Shown: piece after piece, positions 24,162 to 34,620 of the stretch
Position numbering within the stretch: position 1 is the stretch's first letter
Layout: each line of letters starts with the position of its first letter
Assembly (NCBI GenBank): GCA_023300375.1
Contig: JALZWO010000055.1
Location: 1-64,000 of the forward strand
DNA: 64,000 bases
Reading direction: 5' to 3'
Origin: Granulosicoccus sp.
GTDB taxonomy: Bacteria > Pseudomonadota > Gammaproteobacteria > Granulosicoccales > Granulosicoccaceae
The notes under the pieces: generated by a model
What the model was told of the DNA's origin: nothing
Database searches by the model: none
What the model saw: only the letters and a program-made list of their open reading frames with translations
Position numbers and translations under genes: made by a program

Positions 24162-26336
24162 TTACGTAGTTGAATTTGAGGACGGTAGTGCAGGGTGGCC
24201 AAGTGATGCACCCAGAGAGTCAAGTAAAGTCATGGCGGCTTTTGCAATCACGGTTCCAGGAGGAAACACTGCTGCAGCCCCGGCATCTAATAATGCGGGC
24301 ACATCTTGTGGAGGAACCACGCCACCAACGACAACCTGAATGTCTGGACGGCCAGCGCTTGCCAGTGCCGATTTCAATTCGGGAACCAGAGTCAAGTGAC
24401 CTGCCGCTAATGAACTTGCGCCAACAATATGTACGTCATTGTCAACGGCTTGTCGTGCTACCTCTGCAGGTGTCTGGAATAGTGGGCCAATATCAACATC
24501 AAAACCAAGATCAGCAAATGCGGTAGCGATAACTTTTTGACCGCGATCATGTCCATCTTGTCCCATCTTTGCAATCAGCACGCGTGGTCTGCGCCCTTCG
24601 TGTTCCATAAAATGTGTGACGCGTTTTTTTATTTTGGGTAAATATTCGCTGGTAGACATGGATTTTAGATAAACCCCTTGGATAGATTGGATACGCGCAG
24701 TGTGTCGACCATAAACCTGCTCCAATGCAAGAGAGATCTCGCCAACTGTAGCGCGTGCTCGAGCAGCATCAACAGCCAACGCTAGCAGGTTGCCAGACTG
24801 ATCTCTAGTCCCGAATTTTAGCGCTGTGATTGCTGCTGCATGCTTGTTGTGGTCACGGGTACTGCGTAGTGTCTGCAGCCGTTCTATCTGCTGTCCGCGA
24901 ACCTTCGCATTATCGACCTTTAACACATCAACTGGGGGTTCATTAGCCAGTACCAACTCGTTGACACCGATAACGCTTTGTTCACCCGCGTCTATACGTG
25001 CCTGAGTGCGTGCGGCTGCTTCTTCAATGCGCAATTTTGGAATGCCCGCTTCGATAGCCTTTGCCATGCCACCTTCACGCTCAACTTCTTCAATATGTTG
25101 CCACGCTTTGTCAGCTAGTTGTTGTGTGAGTGTTTCCATGAAGTAACTTCCACCCCACGGATCAACTGTGTTGCACAAACCACTCTCATGCTGCAGAAAA
25201 AGCTGAGTGTTGCGAGCGATGCGTGCAGAAAAATCGGTAGGTAGCGCGAGTGCTTCATCAAAGGCATTGGTATGCAGTGACTGTGTGTGACCGGCAACCG
25301 CTGCCATCGCCTCTATACCCGTTCGCGTGACATTGTTATAAACATCTTGTGCAGTGAGGCTCCAACCGGAAGTTTGACAATGTGTGCGTAAATTCAGTGA
25401 TTTTGGGTTCTTAGGGTTGAACTGTTTGACTAGCCGCGCCCAGAGCAATCTAGCTGCGCGCAGTTTGGCAATTTCCATATAGTGGTTCATGCCAATGGCC
25501 CAGAAGAACGATAGGCGAGGCGCGAAACTGTCAACTGGCATGCCCGCTGCTATTCCGGTGCGAAGGTATTCGATACCGTCAGCCAAGGTATAGGCTAACT
25601 CCAGATCAGCGGTCGCCCCTGCTTCCTGCATATGATATCCAGAGATGCTTATGCTATTAAAGCGCGGCATGTTCTTGGAGGTGTACGCAAAAATATCTGC
25701 AATAATTTTCATCGATGGTGCAGGTGGGTAGATGTACGTGTTGCGGACCATGAATTCTTTCAAGATGTCGTTTTGAATAGTACCAGTGAGTTTTTCTGGT
25801 GAAACACCTTGTTCTTCAGCGGCAACAATGTATAGCGCAAGAATAGGCAGAACCGCACCGTTCATTGTCATTGATACGCTCATCTGGTCCAACGGTATCT
25901 GGTCAAATAGAATTTGCATATCGAGAATTGAATCGATGGCTACTCCGGCCATGCCAACATCGCCAGTGACTCTGGGATGATCAGAATCGTACCCACGATG
26001 GGTGGGTAGATCGAATGCTATGGACAAACCTTTCTGGCCAGCTGCCAGGTTGCGCTTATAAAACGCATTACTGTCTTCAGCTGTTGAAAAGCCTGCGTAT
26101 TGTCTTACCGTCCAAGGTTTGTTTACAAACATTGTGGGGTAAGGCCCACGAGTAAATGGGGCTATTCCCGGGTAATCAAGTTGGTAACCCGATTCAACTC
26201 TGTCAGTTTTGGTGTATCGGGACTGTAAAGATATACCTTCTGGGGTATCACCAGAAGCTGAAGCTTTACCAACAGCCACAGAGCTTGGCTCCGGCATACT
26301 GTTGTTCTTGAAGCTGAAAGGGGGGCGGCTGCTCAT
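24162..26336 (-). CDS. mutB: Methylmalonyl-CoA mutase, large (catalytic) subunit
   Basis: Adenosylcobalamin enzyme interconverting (R)-methylmalonyl-CoA and succinyl-CoA. The N-terminal TIM-barrel begins with the substrate-channel region [39 protein letters not shown]. The C-terminal B12 domain carries the base-off motif [39 protein letters not shown], with the cobalt-ligand histidine in DGHDRG, and GASSLAAGH. Length 724 aa matches MutB. Its start overlaps the mutA stop by 4 nt, typical of a translationally coupled heterodimer. Both the B12 ligand and the substrate-binding regions look intact. Confidence 0.97.
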   Translation of the reverse strand: MSSRPPFSFKNNSMPEPSSVAVGKASASGDTPEGISLQSRYTKTDRVESGYQLDYPGIAPFTRGPYPTMFVNKPWTVRQYAGFSTAEDSNAFYKRNLAAGQKGLSIAFDLPTHRGYDSDHPRVTGDVGMAGVAIDSILDMQILFDQIPLDQMSVSMTMNGAVLPILALYIVAAEEQGVSPEKLTGTIQNDILKEFMVRNTYIYPPAPSMKIIADIFAYTSKNMPRFNSISISGYHMQEAGATADLELAYTLADGIEYLRTGIAAGMPVDSFAPRLSFFWAIGMNHYMEIAKLRAARLLWARLVKQFNPKNPKSLNLRTHCQTSGWSLTAQDVYNNVTRTGIEAMAAVAGHTQSLHTNAFDEALALPTDFSARIARNTQLFLQHESGLCNTVDPWGGSYFMETLTQQLADKAWQHIEEVEREGGMAKAIEAGIPKLRIEEAAARTQARIDAGEQSVIGVNELVLANEPPVDVLKVDNAKVRGQQIERLQTLRSTRDHNKHAAAITALKFGTRDQSGNLLALAVDAARARATVGEISLALEQVYGRHTARIQSIQGVYLKSMSTSEYLPKIKKRVTHFMEHEGRRPRVLIAKMGQDGHDRGQKVIATAFADLGFDVDIGPLFQTPAEVARQAVDNDVHIVGASSLAAGHLTLVPELKSALASAGRPDIQVVVGGVVPPQDVPALLDAGAAAVFPPGTVIAKAAMTLLDSLGASLGHPALPSSNSTT

Positions 26337-27793
26337 ACCTTGTCTCCCGCATTGGCATGATGCTCGAATTCGGCCGATTCTCTGACAGCTTGTAAGGCGG
26401 GTGGCAGGGCTGTTTCTTGGCCTATAGAAGCTGATGCTGCATCGTCAGTAAACACATAGCGATTCACGCCAACACACACGCTTTTATCTTCTTTTAGAAG
26501 GTTTATACGTTTTTGGTGTGTTTGCTGTAAGCGTGCTTGCCATCGCCCACTAGCTAGTTCATTGAGCCAACCTTCGCTGGTATCAGTTTGTGTTAGTGAT
26601 TGCCAGGTATTGTGCACAAGTTGCTCGGTCAGGTTTTCCATGGCGTACGACCCAGACATTGGATCATGTACTTTGCTCAAGCCACTTTCGCGTTCGAGAA
26701 TGATAGCTATGTTGCGTGCCATACGATCGCTTAATGTTCTTTCCTCATCGGCTACATCCGATAGCAAATTGTCGTGTGGATGCACTAGTAGTGTGTCTGC
26801 ACTGCCCAGCATAGCGGCTGTGCTGGCGGCCAGATTTCTAAGGTGATTGTTCCAAGGTTGTAATGTACTTAAATGACGCTGTGAAGTTTCTACAACCACA
26901 AGAGCTGCCGTATTATCAACATAGCTTTTGTCGATGGAGCGCAGCAAGCCTTGCCATAAACATTGTAATGCCCGCAATTTTGCCACACCAAGCAATACAT
27001 CACTGTCTGTAGCCAGTTGGAACACAATTTGAGTTCTGGCATCGTGTGTCGACATACCGCTATCCAGCATTGTTTCCAAATACACTAATGCCGTGGCAAG
27101 TGCGGCGTGTAGCTCCTCTACAATCGACGCTCCCGCATTGTGGTGCACGGCAACGTCGACAAGTACACTCTGGGAGTTAGGCAGCGTTGACACGATGGTT
27201 TTTGCGTGTTGCGCTAAGGCTGTTAACTGCGAGGGTAGCGTTTGCTCAGACACGTTGCCAGCGAGCATCAGGCCAAGTGGATCTGAGCCTAGCAAGCAGT
27301 GTAGTGTATTTAGGGGTGCCTCTGAAGCTGTGACGTGATCTATGAACTTAGCTGCGCACGTTGAAAAATGATGTCCAGCGCGTAAAGAGATCTGTGCAAG
27401 GTCAAGTTGCACATCGTTAAGGCACGCTGACAGAGCATTCTCATCTTGTATGTGCAATTCAATCGATTTAGCGCCGCCCGCAAGAGCCTGCAAAATAGCT
27501 GAGTTGGCCTTTTTTGAATCTGAAGCTTTCACCAGAACGCGATTGTCTATTGCGCTTTCAACTCCTGCGGTATGTGGCTGTGTGAAATCGTAACTATTGG
27601 AATCGTAGAGAACTTCAATTGGGATTCCGTCAAGCGTGGTTTGGCGAAGGGCTTGAAGTGCTTCTGCATCGTTTTTGTCTGATTTAAGCCCTGCCACTGC
27701 CAGCGTCGTCCATTGCGCCTGGGTTGCCTGCTCAAAGTCTGCACGGTGATTTTCGAGTGGTGCTTTTGTGAGCGCTTCTGATTTCATGAACAA
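26333..27793 (-). CDS. mutA: Methylmalonyl-CoA mutase, small subunit
   Basis: Non-catalytic partner of MutB in the heterodimeric mutase. The 486-aa sequence keeps the barrel region ([70 protein letters not shown]) but ends after [18 protein letters not shown] with no cobalamin motif DxHxxG, so it cannot bind B12 the way MutB does. It is shorter than the roughly 600-aa small subunits of some species, which keep a vestigial B12 domain. It is the first gene of mutA-mutB-meaB, divergent from the gamma-glutamyltransferase gene. Confidence 0.92.
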   Translation of the reverse strand: MFMKSEALTKAPLENHRADFEQATQAQWTTLAVAGLKSDKNDAEALQALRQTTLDGIPIEVLYDSNSYDFTQPHTAGVESAIDNRVLVKASDSKKANSAILQALAGGAKSIELHIQDENALSACLNDVQLDLAQISLRAGHHFSTCAAKFIDHVTASEAPLNTLHCLLGSDPLGLMLAGNVSEQTLPSQLTALAQHAKTIVSTLPNSQSVLVDVAVHHNAGASIVEELHAALATALVYLETMLDSGMSTHDARTQIVFQLATDSDVLLGVAKLRALQCLWQGLLRSIDKSYVDNTAALVVVETSQRHLSTLQPWNNHLRNLAASTAAMLGSADTLLVHPHDNLLSDVADEERTLSDRMARNIAIILERESGLSKVHDPMSGSYAMENLTEQLVHNTWQSLTQTDTSEGWLNELASGRWQARLQQTHQKRINLLKEDKSVCVGVNRYVFTDDAASASIGQETALPPALQAVRESAEFEHHANAGDKV

Positions 27794-27946
27794 TCCGCAA
27801 GAGTTGGTAGGTCAAGTATAGCGCTGAGTTGTAACGTACCGCAAAGCGCACGACCATGTATGCGATAGTGTTCTTCACAAGCCCTGAACTAAACCCAATT
27901 TTCCGCATTGTTCTGGGTAGAGTACTGACTTCGAGGAGTAATTATT

Positions 27947-29557
27947 TTGCGTTTTCCATCACCTCCACCGTATCTTTCGCAGCGTTCCGCAGTGATGGCT
28001 GACAACATGGTAGTGGCGTCCCAACCATTGGCTGGTCAAGCCGGTTTGTCGATGTTGGCTCAGGGTGGAAATGCCGTTGACGCAGCGATCGCCACAGCAA
28101 TAACGCAGACGCAGGTTGAGCCCACTGGCAATGGACTTGGGTCTGACGCATTTGCCATTGTTTGGGATGGTCAGAAACTTCATGGTTTAAATGCATCGGG
28201 TCGTGCGCCACAAGCTTGGAGTCCGGAGTATTTTCAACGGCTTGGAGGAATTCCCGGGCGCGGCTGGGATACAGTGACCGTGCCAGGTGCTGTGTCCGCG
28301 TGGGTAGAACTTCATAAAAGATGGGGCAAACTGCCATTTGATCGCTTGTTCGAGCCTGCCATTAATTATGCTCAGAACGGGTTCGTTGTATCACCTATTA
28401 TCGGTAAGTTATGGGGGCAGGGTGCCGCGATCTTGAAAGACCAACCGGGTTTTGCGCAGCATTTCATGCCTGATGGCCGAGCGCCAAAGGCCGGCGAACG
28501 ATATATCAATACATCAGCAGCGAAGACATTAACGTCTATCGCTGAAACCTACGGTGAGTCTTTTTACCGAGGAGCCATCGCTGAGACGATTGTTGCGAAC
28601 GCTCAGCAACACGAAGCAGCTCTTACGCTAAATGATTTTGGCGCGCACGAGGCTGATTGGTGCGGCACAGTGTCCCAATCTTTTGATGCATTTGCATTGC
28701 ATGAAATTCCGCCCAACGGGCAGGGAATAGCAGCATGTATGGCACTTGGAATGTTGGCCCACACCGACATCCGCAATTGTGGTGGTCCTGATGATGTACA
28801 AAGCCTGCATTTCATGTTTGAAGCTATGAAGCTTGCGTTCAGGGACTCAGCCGCATTTGTAGCAGACCCTGCCAGCATGACTGATGTGTCTGCTGAACAA
28901 TTACTGGATCCAGATTACCTAGCCATGCGCGCTCAACTAATTGATCCTGATAAAGCACAGAATTTCCACAGTGGTTCTCCTCGCAAAGGCGGCACTGTTT
29001 GCTTATCTACAGCGGATTCCAGTGGCATGATGGTGTCGTTCATCCAGTCAAACTATGATGGTTTTGGTTCAGGTGTCGTGGTGCCAGACACAGGAATCCA
29101 CATGCAAAACCGAGGTTGTGGATTCTCTATGCACGCTGGCCATCCAAATGAGGTGGGTGGCGGCAAACGACCTTTCCACACAATTATTCCCGGTTTTCTG
29201 ATGGGCAGTGACGCCTACTCTCATCAGCCGATCATGGCTTTTGGTGTTATGGGAGGCATGATGCAGGCACAAGGGCATGTGCAAATGGCATTGCGTACCC
29301 AGCTTTGGGGGCAAGATGTGCAAACAGCCGCTGACGCGCCTCGTTGGCGTGTAACCGAAGGGTTAGGTGTGGGTTGTGAGGAAGCCATTGCTCCGTCAAC
29401 TATTCAGGCGTTGAAAGACAGGGGACACGATATCACTGTGCAACAAAACGATCTGGCTTTCGGCTTTGGCGGAGCACAGTTGATTCATCGGCTTGATGCT
29501 GGTGGATACACGGGAGGTTCTGATCCCCGAAAGGACGGCGGTGCCTACGGCTTCTAG
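27947..29557 (+). CDS. Gamma-glutamyltransferase-family (Ntn-hydrolase) enzyme
   Basis: Member of the gamma-glutamyltransferase/acylase family, self-cleaving N-terminal nucleophile hydrolases acting on glutathione or other amides. The large-subunit opening MVVASQPLAGQAGLSMLAQGGNAVDAAIATA and the segment GLGSDAFAIVWDG are typical. The new N-terminal nucleophile is most likely the threonine in KGGTVCLSTAD. Downstream GGGKRPFHTIIPGF and FGVMGGMMQAQGHVQ also fit. The start is TTG at 27947, supported by a strong GAGGAG eight bases upstream. No signal peptide is visible, unlike periplasmic Ggt of E. coli, so a cytoplasmic homologue with another substrate is likely. Confidence 0.9.
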   Translation: MRFPSPPPYLSQRSAVMADNMVVASQPLAGQAGLSMLAQGGNAVDAAIATAITQTQVEPTGNGLGSDAFAIVWDGQKLHGLNASGRAPQAWSPEYFQRLGGIPGRGWDTVTVPGAVSAWVELHKRWGKLPFDRLFEPAINYAQNGFVVSPIIGKLWGQGAAILKDQPGFAQHFMPDGRAPKAGERYINTSAAKTLTSIAETYGESFYRGAIAETIVANAQQHEAALTLNDFGAHEADWCGTVSQSFDAFALHEIPPNGQGIAACMALGMLAHTDIRNCGGPDDVQSLHFMFEAMKLAFRDSAAFVADPASMTDVSAEQLLDPDYLAMRAQLIDPDKAQNFHSGSPRKGGTVCLSTADSSGMMVSFIQSNYDGFGSGVVVPDTGIHMQNRGCGFSMHAGHPNEVGGGKRPFHTIIPGFLMGSDAYSHQPIMAFGVMGGMMQAQGHVQMALRTQLWGQDVQTAADAPRWRVTEGLGVGCEEAIAPSTIQALKDRGHDITVQQNDLAFGFGGAQLIHRLDAGGYTGGSDPRKDGGAYGF

Positions 29558-29619
29558 TTTAACTTCCGTGTTGAGTTGCCGATAACGATCCTTTAGTTCT
29601 TCAGGATGTCTTGTGTGCT

Positions 29620-29635
29620 CCTCGCCACAGCGAGG
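29620..29635. other. Short hairpin between GGT-like gene and small ORF
   Basis: Perfect 6-bp stem CCTCGC / GCGAGG with a CACA loop in the 104-bp gap. No T-run follows on either strand, so it is a poor terminator, perhaps a weak or Rho-assisted one. Confidence 0.35.
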
Positions 29636-29661
29636 CATCCGAGCTGCAATAGAGTTTAGGT

Positions 29662-29976
29662 ATGACAGTTAAGACAACAAAAACAGGTCAGCAATTGCGT
29701 GAACAGGTACTAAAGGAAGGTCCCGAAGCTCGTATGCGAGCTATCCAGGCACTTTCTAATAGCTATAGCTTGGGAAGTGAGGCGGCGCTCGCGAACTTGC
29801 TTTTGGCAGCGTTAGGCGGCAATGAAGCTGACCAGCCAGCTGTGCGTCCCAAGGTAAGTGTGATTATGCAACCTGGTGATATGAAACCGGCGCTGTTAGG
29901 TGAAGTGGCTTTGCCGATGATGCAAAGTGCCAATGATGACGACTTTGATGAAAGCGAGGTAAATGAGGTGAGTTAG
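29662..29976 (+). CDS. Small protein of unknown function
   Basis: 104-aa ORF I do not recognise. The first half is helical and polar (GQQLREQVLKEGPEARMRAIQALSNSYSLGSEAALANLLLAAL), the second half less ordered (VSVIMQPGDMKPALLGEVALPMMQS) with a strongly acidic C-terminus (NDDDFDESEVNEV). No signal, membrane helix, cysteine pair or known motif is seen. The ATG at 29662 has TAGG just upstream as a weak ribosome site. It faces the MnmC2-like gene tail to tail. Codon use looks like that of neighbouring genes, which favours a real gene, but confidence is moderate. Confidence 0.55.
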   Translation: MTVKTTKTGQQLREQVLKEGPEARMRAIQALSNSYSLGSEAALANLLLAALGGNEADQPAVRPKVSVIMQPGDMKPALLGEVALPMMQSANDDDFDESEVNEVS

Positions 29977-30014
29977 GAGCCGTAGCTGCAGACATCGATT
30001 ATTTGCGCAGCTTT

Positions 30015-31229
30015 CTAGGCCTTTTCACCAGATCGTTTTAGCTGTCTAACAATGAAACGTGCCGGATTGATCAACGGCATCCATTCGCTGATCGCTTGCC
30101 CACCCAATATAAAATCGCTGAGCAAACTGGCCGCAAAGGGTGCTGTAACGATACCGCGTGAACCTAGTCCGGCGATGGCATACAGCCCTCTGTGCACGGG
30201 TAAAGGTGGGTAGTGATCGAGTTGCCGTCCGTGACGAATATCTGCATACACATCGTTGCAAAGGTCGATATCGGGCACAGGCCCGACCATTGGAAGCCTG
30301 TCAGGGGTGGTAGCTCGTACTCCTGAGTAGGCGTTGATCGCTTGAGGGGTAACCTTATACTCAGGGATCGTGTCGCTAAGACCCTTCAAATTAAGCGCAT
30401 TGTCGAGCTCTGATACAGAGTTATCATTGACACCGCGTTCGAAGGTCGCGCCAACGACAATGGAATCGCCATCCGGAATGACATAACTTTTTCCATTGAC
30501 GACTTTGCCGAGCTTGCTCGCGCCCTCGGCTAAAGAAAAGCGAGACAACTGTCCGCGTGCAGGTATTGTGGTTAACGCCTTAGCAACGTCAAGCCCTGTG
30601 CTGGCAGCACCTGTTCCGAGCACAATATGTTCAGCAATCAGCTCTGTTTGAGCATCAACACTGATTTTCCACTGGTGGTCTGATGCAGCACTTATATCAA
30701 TGATCCGTTGCTGGCAACGTACTGTGATATTCATGTGTCCGAGCAAGGCACGACACAACGCCGCCGGATTTAACCAGCCCGCGCTGTTGAACAATAGGGC
30801 ATCCGCGTCGAGATCACTGCCTGTTTGTTGCCTAGTCTCAGACGCGGGAATAGATTGGTAGTGGTGCGATTGCGGATAGGCGCTTTCTACCAACTGCAAC
30901 ACGCCGCAACCAGTGTAGTTGCTTGCATCGTGCAAACCCCATTGATGAAGACGATGTTGCAAACACCGATAAGCCTCTAGATAAAACTGCATGGCAAAGG
31001 AATTACTGCGTGTCACGTAAGGCTTGAACAGGCCCACCGGGTTGGACGACCCGGCGCTTGCAACCTGAGTGGACGCGTCCAGCACCAGAACGTTCACGCC
31101 ACGCTCGGCCAGAGTCCTTGCTATCCAACACCCCGCCAAGCCTGCGCCGACAACAACAACGGGGGGCGTGTTTTTGAGCTGCAGTGGCTTGGGGTTACTG
31201 ATCTGATCCCAGGGCAGGGGCTCAGGCAT
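30015..31229 (-). CDS. FAD-dependent oxidase resembling the MnmC C-terminal domain
   Basis: DadA-like flavoprotein. The FAD-binding motif [30 protein letters not shown] is followed by [31 protein letters not shown], and near the C-terminus by [18 protein letters not shown] and [20 protein letters not shown]. This order matches the oxidase half of MnmC, which converts cmnm5(s2)U34 to nm5(s2)U34 in tRNA. The methyltransferase half is absent, so this is a stand-alone MnmC2-type protein or a related amine oxidase. The ORF track starts at 31283. The ATG at 31229 overlaps the ispG stop by 8 nt and gives a normal length of 404 aa. Confidence 0.78.
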   Translation of the reverse strand: MPEPLPWDQISNPKPLQLKNTPPVVVVGAGLAGCWIARTLAERGVNVLVLDASTQVASAGSSNPVGLFKPYVTRSNSFAMQFYLEAYRCLQHRLHQWGLHDASNYTGCGVLQLVESAYPQSHHYQSIPASETRQQTGSDLDADALLFNSAGWLNPAALCRALLGHMNITVRCQQRIIDISAASDHQWKISVDAQTELIAEHIVLGTGAASTGLDVAKALTTIPARGQLSRFSLAEGASKLGKVVNGKSYVIPDGDSIVVGATFERGVNDNSVSELDNALNLKGLSDTIPEYKVTPQAINAYSGVRATTPDRLPMVGPVPDIDLCNDVYADIRHGRQLDHYPPLPVHRGLYAIAGLGSRGIVTAPFAASLLSDFILGGQAISEWMPLINPARFIVRQLKRSGEKA

Positions 31230-32433
31230 GCGTGTAGTTGGTTTTGACGTACTGGGACACGATGTCTTGAAACTCTTCGGCAATGTGATCGCCTTTGAGT
31301 GTCATTGCCTTTTCGCCATCAATATAGACAGGTGCTATGGGGCGCTCTCCTGTTCCCGGTAAACTGATGCCAATATTAGCGTGCTTGCTCTCTCCCGGGC
31401 CATTGACCACACAACCCATAACGGCAACTGACATGTCTTCAACGCCTGGGTGACTGGCCTTCCAGTCTGGCATGCTGTCGCGCAGGTAGGTCTGAATTCG
31501 ATCAGCTAGAACTTGAAAATACGTGCTGCTGGTGCGTCCACAACCTGGGCATGCCGTAACCATCGGTGTGAAAGAACGTAAGCCCATAGTTTGAAGTATT
31601 TCTTGGGCAACGATGACCTCTTTGGTTCTGTCGCCATTGGGCTCGGGTGTTAGCGAAATTCGGAGGGTATCGCCAATACCTTGCTGTAAAAGTACAGCTA
31701 AGGCTGCGGTTGAGGCAACGATGCCTTTGGAGCCCATGCCAGCTTCGGTTAAACCCAAATGTAGCGCATAGTCAACTTGCGATGCGAGGTCTTGGTACAC
31801 CGAAATGAGATCTTGTACACGGGACATTTTGCATGACAGAATGATGTTTTCGGCAGGCAAACCGAGTTCAACGGCCCTGGCAGCGCTGTCTACCGCCGAT
31901 TTAATGACAGCTTCACGGTTGATTTGATCAAGCGGTTTTGGGTGTTTGCTTTTGGCATTGTCGTCGAGCATGAGTGCCAGAAGCTCTTGGTCCATACTGC
32001 CCCAGTTGGCACCGATACGCACGGGCTTATCCAATTTTGCCGCTATTTCGATCATTTGCGCAAACTGCTCGTCGCGTTTTGCACCCCGCCCTACATTACC
32101 CGGATTAATTCGGTATTTGGCGAGTGCTTCCGCGCAATCGGGAACAGCTGTCAGTAATTTGTGACCGTTGAAGTGAAAGTCGCCCACCAAAGGGACCTCG
32201 AGGCCCATAGCGGCTAGCCGGTCGCGAACCTCGGGGACAGCGTTTGCAGCGGCCTCCGTATTCACTGTGATTCGGACAATTTCGGACCCTGCACGTGCCA
32301 GATCAGCGACCTGAGCTGCAGTGCGGATAGCATCTTCAGTGTCAGTGTTAGTCATGGATTGAACAACGATAGGGGAGGCGCCACCAACCGTCACTGGGCC
32401 AATATTTACCGCACGAGTAGTTTTACGGGGCAT
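31222..32433 (-). CDS. ispG: 4-hydroxy-3-methylbut-2-enyl-diphosphate synthase (flavodoxin)
   Basis: Penultimate enzyme of the MEP isoprenoid pathway, an iron-sulfur protein converting MEcPP to HMBPP. The opening ([28 protein letters not shown]) is the IspG signature, and [12 protein letters not shown] and RINPGNVG follow. The [4Fe-4S] site is [11 protein letters not shown] with a further cysteine in [21 protein letters not shown]. Length 403 aa is normal for a bacterial IspG. It is upstream of and overlaps the MnmC2-like gene. The gap to divergent hrcA is 96 bp. Confidence 0.97.
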   Translation of the reverse strand: MPRKTTRAVNIGPVTVGGASPIVVQSMTNTDTEDAIRTAAQVADLARAGSEIVRITVNTEAAANAVPEVRDRLAAMGLEVPLVGDFHFNGHKLLTAVPDCAEALAKYRINPGNVGRGAKRDEQFAQMIEIAAKLDKPVRIGANWGSMDQELLALMLDDNAKSKHPKPLDQINREAVIKSAVDSAARAVELGLPAENIILSCKMSRVQDLISVYQDLASQVDYALHLGLTEAGMGSKGIVASTAALAVLLQQGIGDTLRISLTPEPNGDRTKEVIVAQEILQTMGLRSFTPMVTACPGCGRTSSTYFQVLADRIQTYLRDSMPDWKASHPGVEDMSVAVMGCVVNGPGESKHANIGISLPGTGERPIAPVYIDGEKAMTLKGDHIAEEFQDIVSQYVKTNYTHA

Positions 32434-32529
32434 TGTTTCTCGTTTTGTGTGAAGTTAGGGCTTGATCGTAGGCCTGATACACCTTAGTTTATCTTGGAAA
32501 CGGCAGATGTGAAACTTGATTATTAAATC

Positions 32530-33603
32530 GTGTTCAACAAAGACACCATGACAGCGAATCCGATATTTGAGTTCTCAGATCGAGAGCAGCGAATTCTCAA
32601 GCTATTGGTCGATCACTACATAAAAGATGGAACGCCGGTGGGTTCCAAGACGTTGTCGCGCCTGCCTGGTATAGACATCAGCGCAGCGTCGGTGCGCAAT
32701 GTCATGGGCGACCTAGAGCACATGGGTTTGTTGAAATCGCCACACACATCGGCAGGGCGCATTCCCACCTCTGCAGCGTTCCGTGTATTTGTCGATCAGC
32801 TACTTGAAGTTAAAAAGCCGGACTCTGATACGGTCGAACACATTCGCGCATTACTTGACCCATCATTAAGCGATCAGGCGCTGGTAAAGGTTGCGTCGAA
32901 CTATTTATCTGGTTTTACAAAAATGGCTGGCATGGTTACTGTGCCTAAGCGTGAAGAAAAACCGCTGCAGCAGGTTGAGTTTCTGCCGCTGTCCGACCGT
33001 CGCGTCCTAGTCATTCTGATTATCAGTGACACCGAAATTCAAAATCGAATTATTCACGTGGAGCGCGATTACTGCAAAGACGAGTTGGCTGAATTTGCAC
33101 GTATGCTCAATACCGAACACCTAGGACGTTCGCTTGCCGAGGTGCGTGACCATATGCGTTCCGAGTTGCAAAGCACTCGTGAATATATGGATAACACCAT
33201 GCAGATGATGATCGATGTAGCCGGGCAGGTATTTACAGCTGAAGACAGCGATGATGAGAACGCAATGCTGGTGGCTGGCGAAACCAATTTGATGGATCAT
33301 GCCGACTTGGGAGATGTCTCCAAGTTGCGTGAATTATTTGACGCCTTTGAGCAAAAACGCGATATTTTTCATCTGCTTGAACGCTGTGTAGCAGCCGATG
33401 GTGTGCAAATTTTTATTGGTCGTGAATCGGGTTACGACGCTTTGGGAGAGTGCAGTGTTGTCACAGCCCCTTATGAGATCAACGGTAAGTTATTGGGTGT
33501 GATTGGTGTCGTCGGCCCAAAACGTATGTCCTACGAGAATGTTATCCCTGTTGTTGACGTGACATCAAAACTATTGGGTGCGGCCTTGAATCTGCGCAGT
33601 TAA
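32530..33603 (+). CDS. hrcA: Heat-inducible transcription repressor HrcA
   Basis: Repressor that normally binds CIRCE operators upstream of groE or dnaK operons and is itself assisted by GroEL. The N-terminal winged helix (REQRILKLLVDHYIKDGTPVGSKTLSRLPGIDISAASVRNVMGDLEHMGLLKSPHTSAGRIPTSAAFRVFVDQLL) is a full match, and the C-terminal region (DGVQIFIGRESGYDALGECSVVTAPYEINGKLLGVIGVVGPKRMSYENVIPVVD) closes the family pattern. The track start is GTG 32530, with ATG 32548 as alternative. It leads hrcA-grpE-dnaK-dnaJ. I found no CIRCE sequence (TTAGCACTC-N9-GAGTGCTAA) in this window, so its targets may lie elsewhere, for example at groESL. Confidence 0.95.
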   Translation: MFNKDTMTANPIFEFSDREQRILKLLVDHYIKDGTPVGSKTLSRLPGIDISAASVRNVMGDLEHMGLLKSPHTSAGRIPTSAAFRVFVDQLLEVKKPDSDTVEHIRALLDPSLSDQALVKVASNYLSGFTKMAGMVTVPKREEKPLQQVEFLPLSDRRVLVILIISDTEIQNRIIHVERDYCKDELAEFARMLNTEHLGRSLAEVRDHMRSELQSTREYMDNTMQMMIDVAGQVFTAEDSDDENAMLVAGETNLMDHADLGDVSKLRELFDAFEQKRDIFHLLERCVAADGVQIFIGRESGYDALGECSVVTAPYEINGKLLGVIGVVGPKRMSYENVIPVVDVTSKLLGAALNLRS

Positions 33604-33624
33604 GAACTATATTTTCGCGATAAT

Positions 33625-33645
33625 GAGTTTGAGCTGCTCGAACTC
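33625..33645. promoter_or_regulatory. Dyad between hrcA and grpE
   Basis: GAGTTTGAGC and GCTCGAACTC form a near-perfect inverted repeat (9 of 10 positions) around a single central T, within the 77-bp gap. It is not CIRCE in sequence or spacing and no T-run follows. It could be an operator or an mRNA hairpin controlling grpE. Confidence 0.4.
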
Positions 33646-33680
33646 ACCATCAATGAAGTGCGGATATCGGGAGTTTTTTG

Positions 33681-34415
33681 ATGATGCCAGACAATAAAGA
33701 CACGTCTGACACGACAGGCCAAGAGCCAGCCAACGAAGAAATTATCGATTCTTCAGATAACGAAGTTGATGCAGGGGCTGAACAGCCGGGGCAAGTCAGC
33801 GACATTGACGCACAGTCTGTAATAGACCCTGAAGGTCAAATAGAAAGCGATGAGTCTGTAAGCGAAGAGGAGGATCCTCTGGGCTTTGGCGACGATCGGA
33901 TGACTGCAGACGACGCTGACGCTGACGCCGAAGCTGAGGACGAAGACGAGGTGACGGTATTGCAGAGGCAGCTGGTTGAGGCTGAGTCTAAATCAGCCGA
34001 CTATTGGGACCGGCTTTTGCGCTTGCAGGCAGACATGGAGAATCAACGTAAACGCGCTCAGAACGACGTTACTAAGGCGCGTAAATTTGCACTAGAAGGG
34101 ATTGTTGGCGATTTGCTACCGGTCAAAGATAGCCTCGAGTTGGGCCTCGCTGCTGCCGCCGCAGAAGATGCCGATCCCAAGTCTATCGTTGAGGGTGCCG
34201 AGCTGACTCTAAAAATACTTGCTCAGGTGCTAGAGAAAAATAATGTTGTTGAGGTGAACCCCGTTGATGAAAAATTCAACCCGGAGTTCCATCAGGCGAT
34301 GTCCATGCAAGAAGTAGAAGGCAAGCCTGCCAATATTGTTACAGGCGTGATGCAAAAAGGCTACACCTTGAACGATCGACTGGTTCGACCTGCGCTGGTT
34401 ATGGTCTCAAAGTAG
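33681..34415 (+). CDS. grpE: Nucleotide exchange factor GrpE
   Basis: Thermosensing co-chaperone that releases ADP from DnaK. The conserved part starts near residue 95: a long coiled coil (YWDRLLRLQADMENQRKRAQNDVTKARKFALEGIVGDLLPVKDSLELGL) and a C-terminal beta domain (NPEFHQAMSMQEVEGKPANIVTGVMQKGYTLNDRLVRPALVMVSK). The first 95 residues are acidic, repetitive in Asp/Glu and likely disordered, making the 244-aa protein longer than E. coli GrpE. The start is ATG 33681 with GGGAG seven bases upstream, not the TTG 33678 of the track. Confidence 0.96.
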   Translation: MMPDNKDTSDTTGQEPANEEIIDSSDNEVDAGAEQPGQVSDIDAQSVIDPEGQIESDESVSEEEDPLGFGDDRMTADDADADAEAEDEDEVTVLQRQLVEAESKSADYWDRLLRLQADMENQRKRAQNDVTKARKFALEGIVGDLLPVKDSLELGLAAAAAEDADPKSIVEGAELTLKILAQVLEKNNVVEVNPVDEKFNPEFHQAMSMQEVEGKPANIVTGVMQKGYTLNDRLVRPALVMVSK

Positions 34416-34417
34416 AT

Positions 34418-34440
34418 TTACTGCACGGATTTTGCAGTAA
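34418..34440. promoter_or_regulatory. Hairpin after grpE
   Basis: Perfect 8-bp inverted repeat TTACTGCA / TGCAGTAA with a 7-nt loop, starting two bases after the grpE stop. No T-run follows. It could end or process the hrcA-grpE message before dnaK. It shares only the outer TTA...TAA with CIRCE and lacks its core. Confidence 0.5.
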
Positions 34441-34521
34441 CCGCTGTTGCGTTTGCTGTTCTTATAACTCGATCTGTCGGTAAATTCCGGCGGATCGGGG
34501 GTAGAAAACCGCTTTTAAGTA

Positions 34522-34546
34522 TTGAAATAGGCCTCACGGTCTACAT
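34522..34546 (+). promoter_or_regulatory. Possible heat-shock (sigma-32-like) promoter for dnaK
   Basis: TTGAAA followed after 13 bases by CTACAT, resembling the E. coli sigma-32 elements CTTGAAA and CCCCATNT at a permitted spacing, 75 nt before the dnaK start. The -10 match is partial. Separate transcription of dnaK would fit the 205-bp gap and the upstream hairpin. Confidence 0.35.
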
Positions 34547-34620
34547 CATAGCTTCAACGATCAGTATGCCTCGCTAAAGGTGTCTGATTACCATATTAGA
34601 CTAAGTTAGGGATTTTTATC

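Noticed and set aside
32434-34620. CIRCE operator for HrcA
   Set aside because: I looked in all gaps of the block for TTAGCACTC-N9-GAGTGCTAA and found only unrelated dyads.
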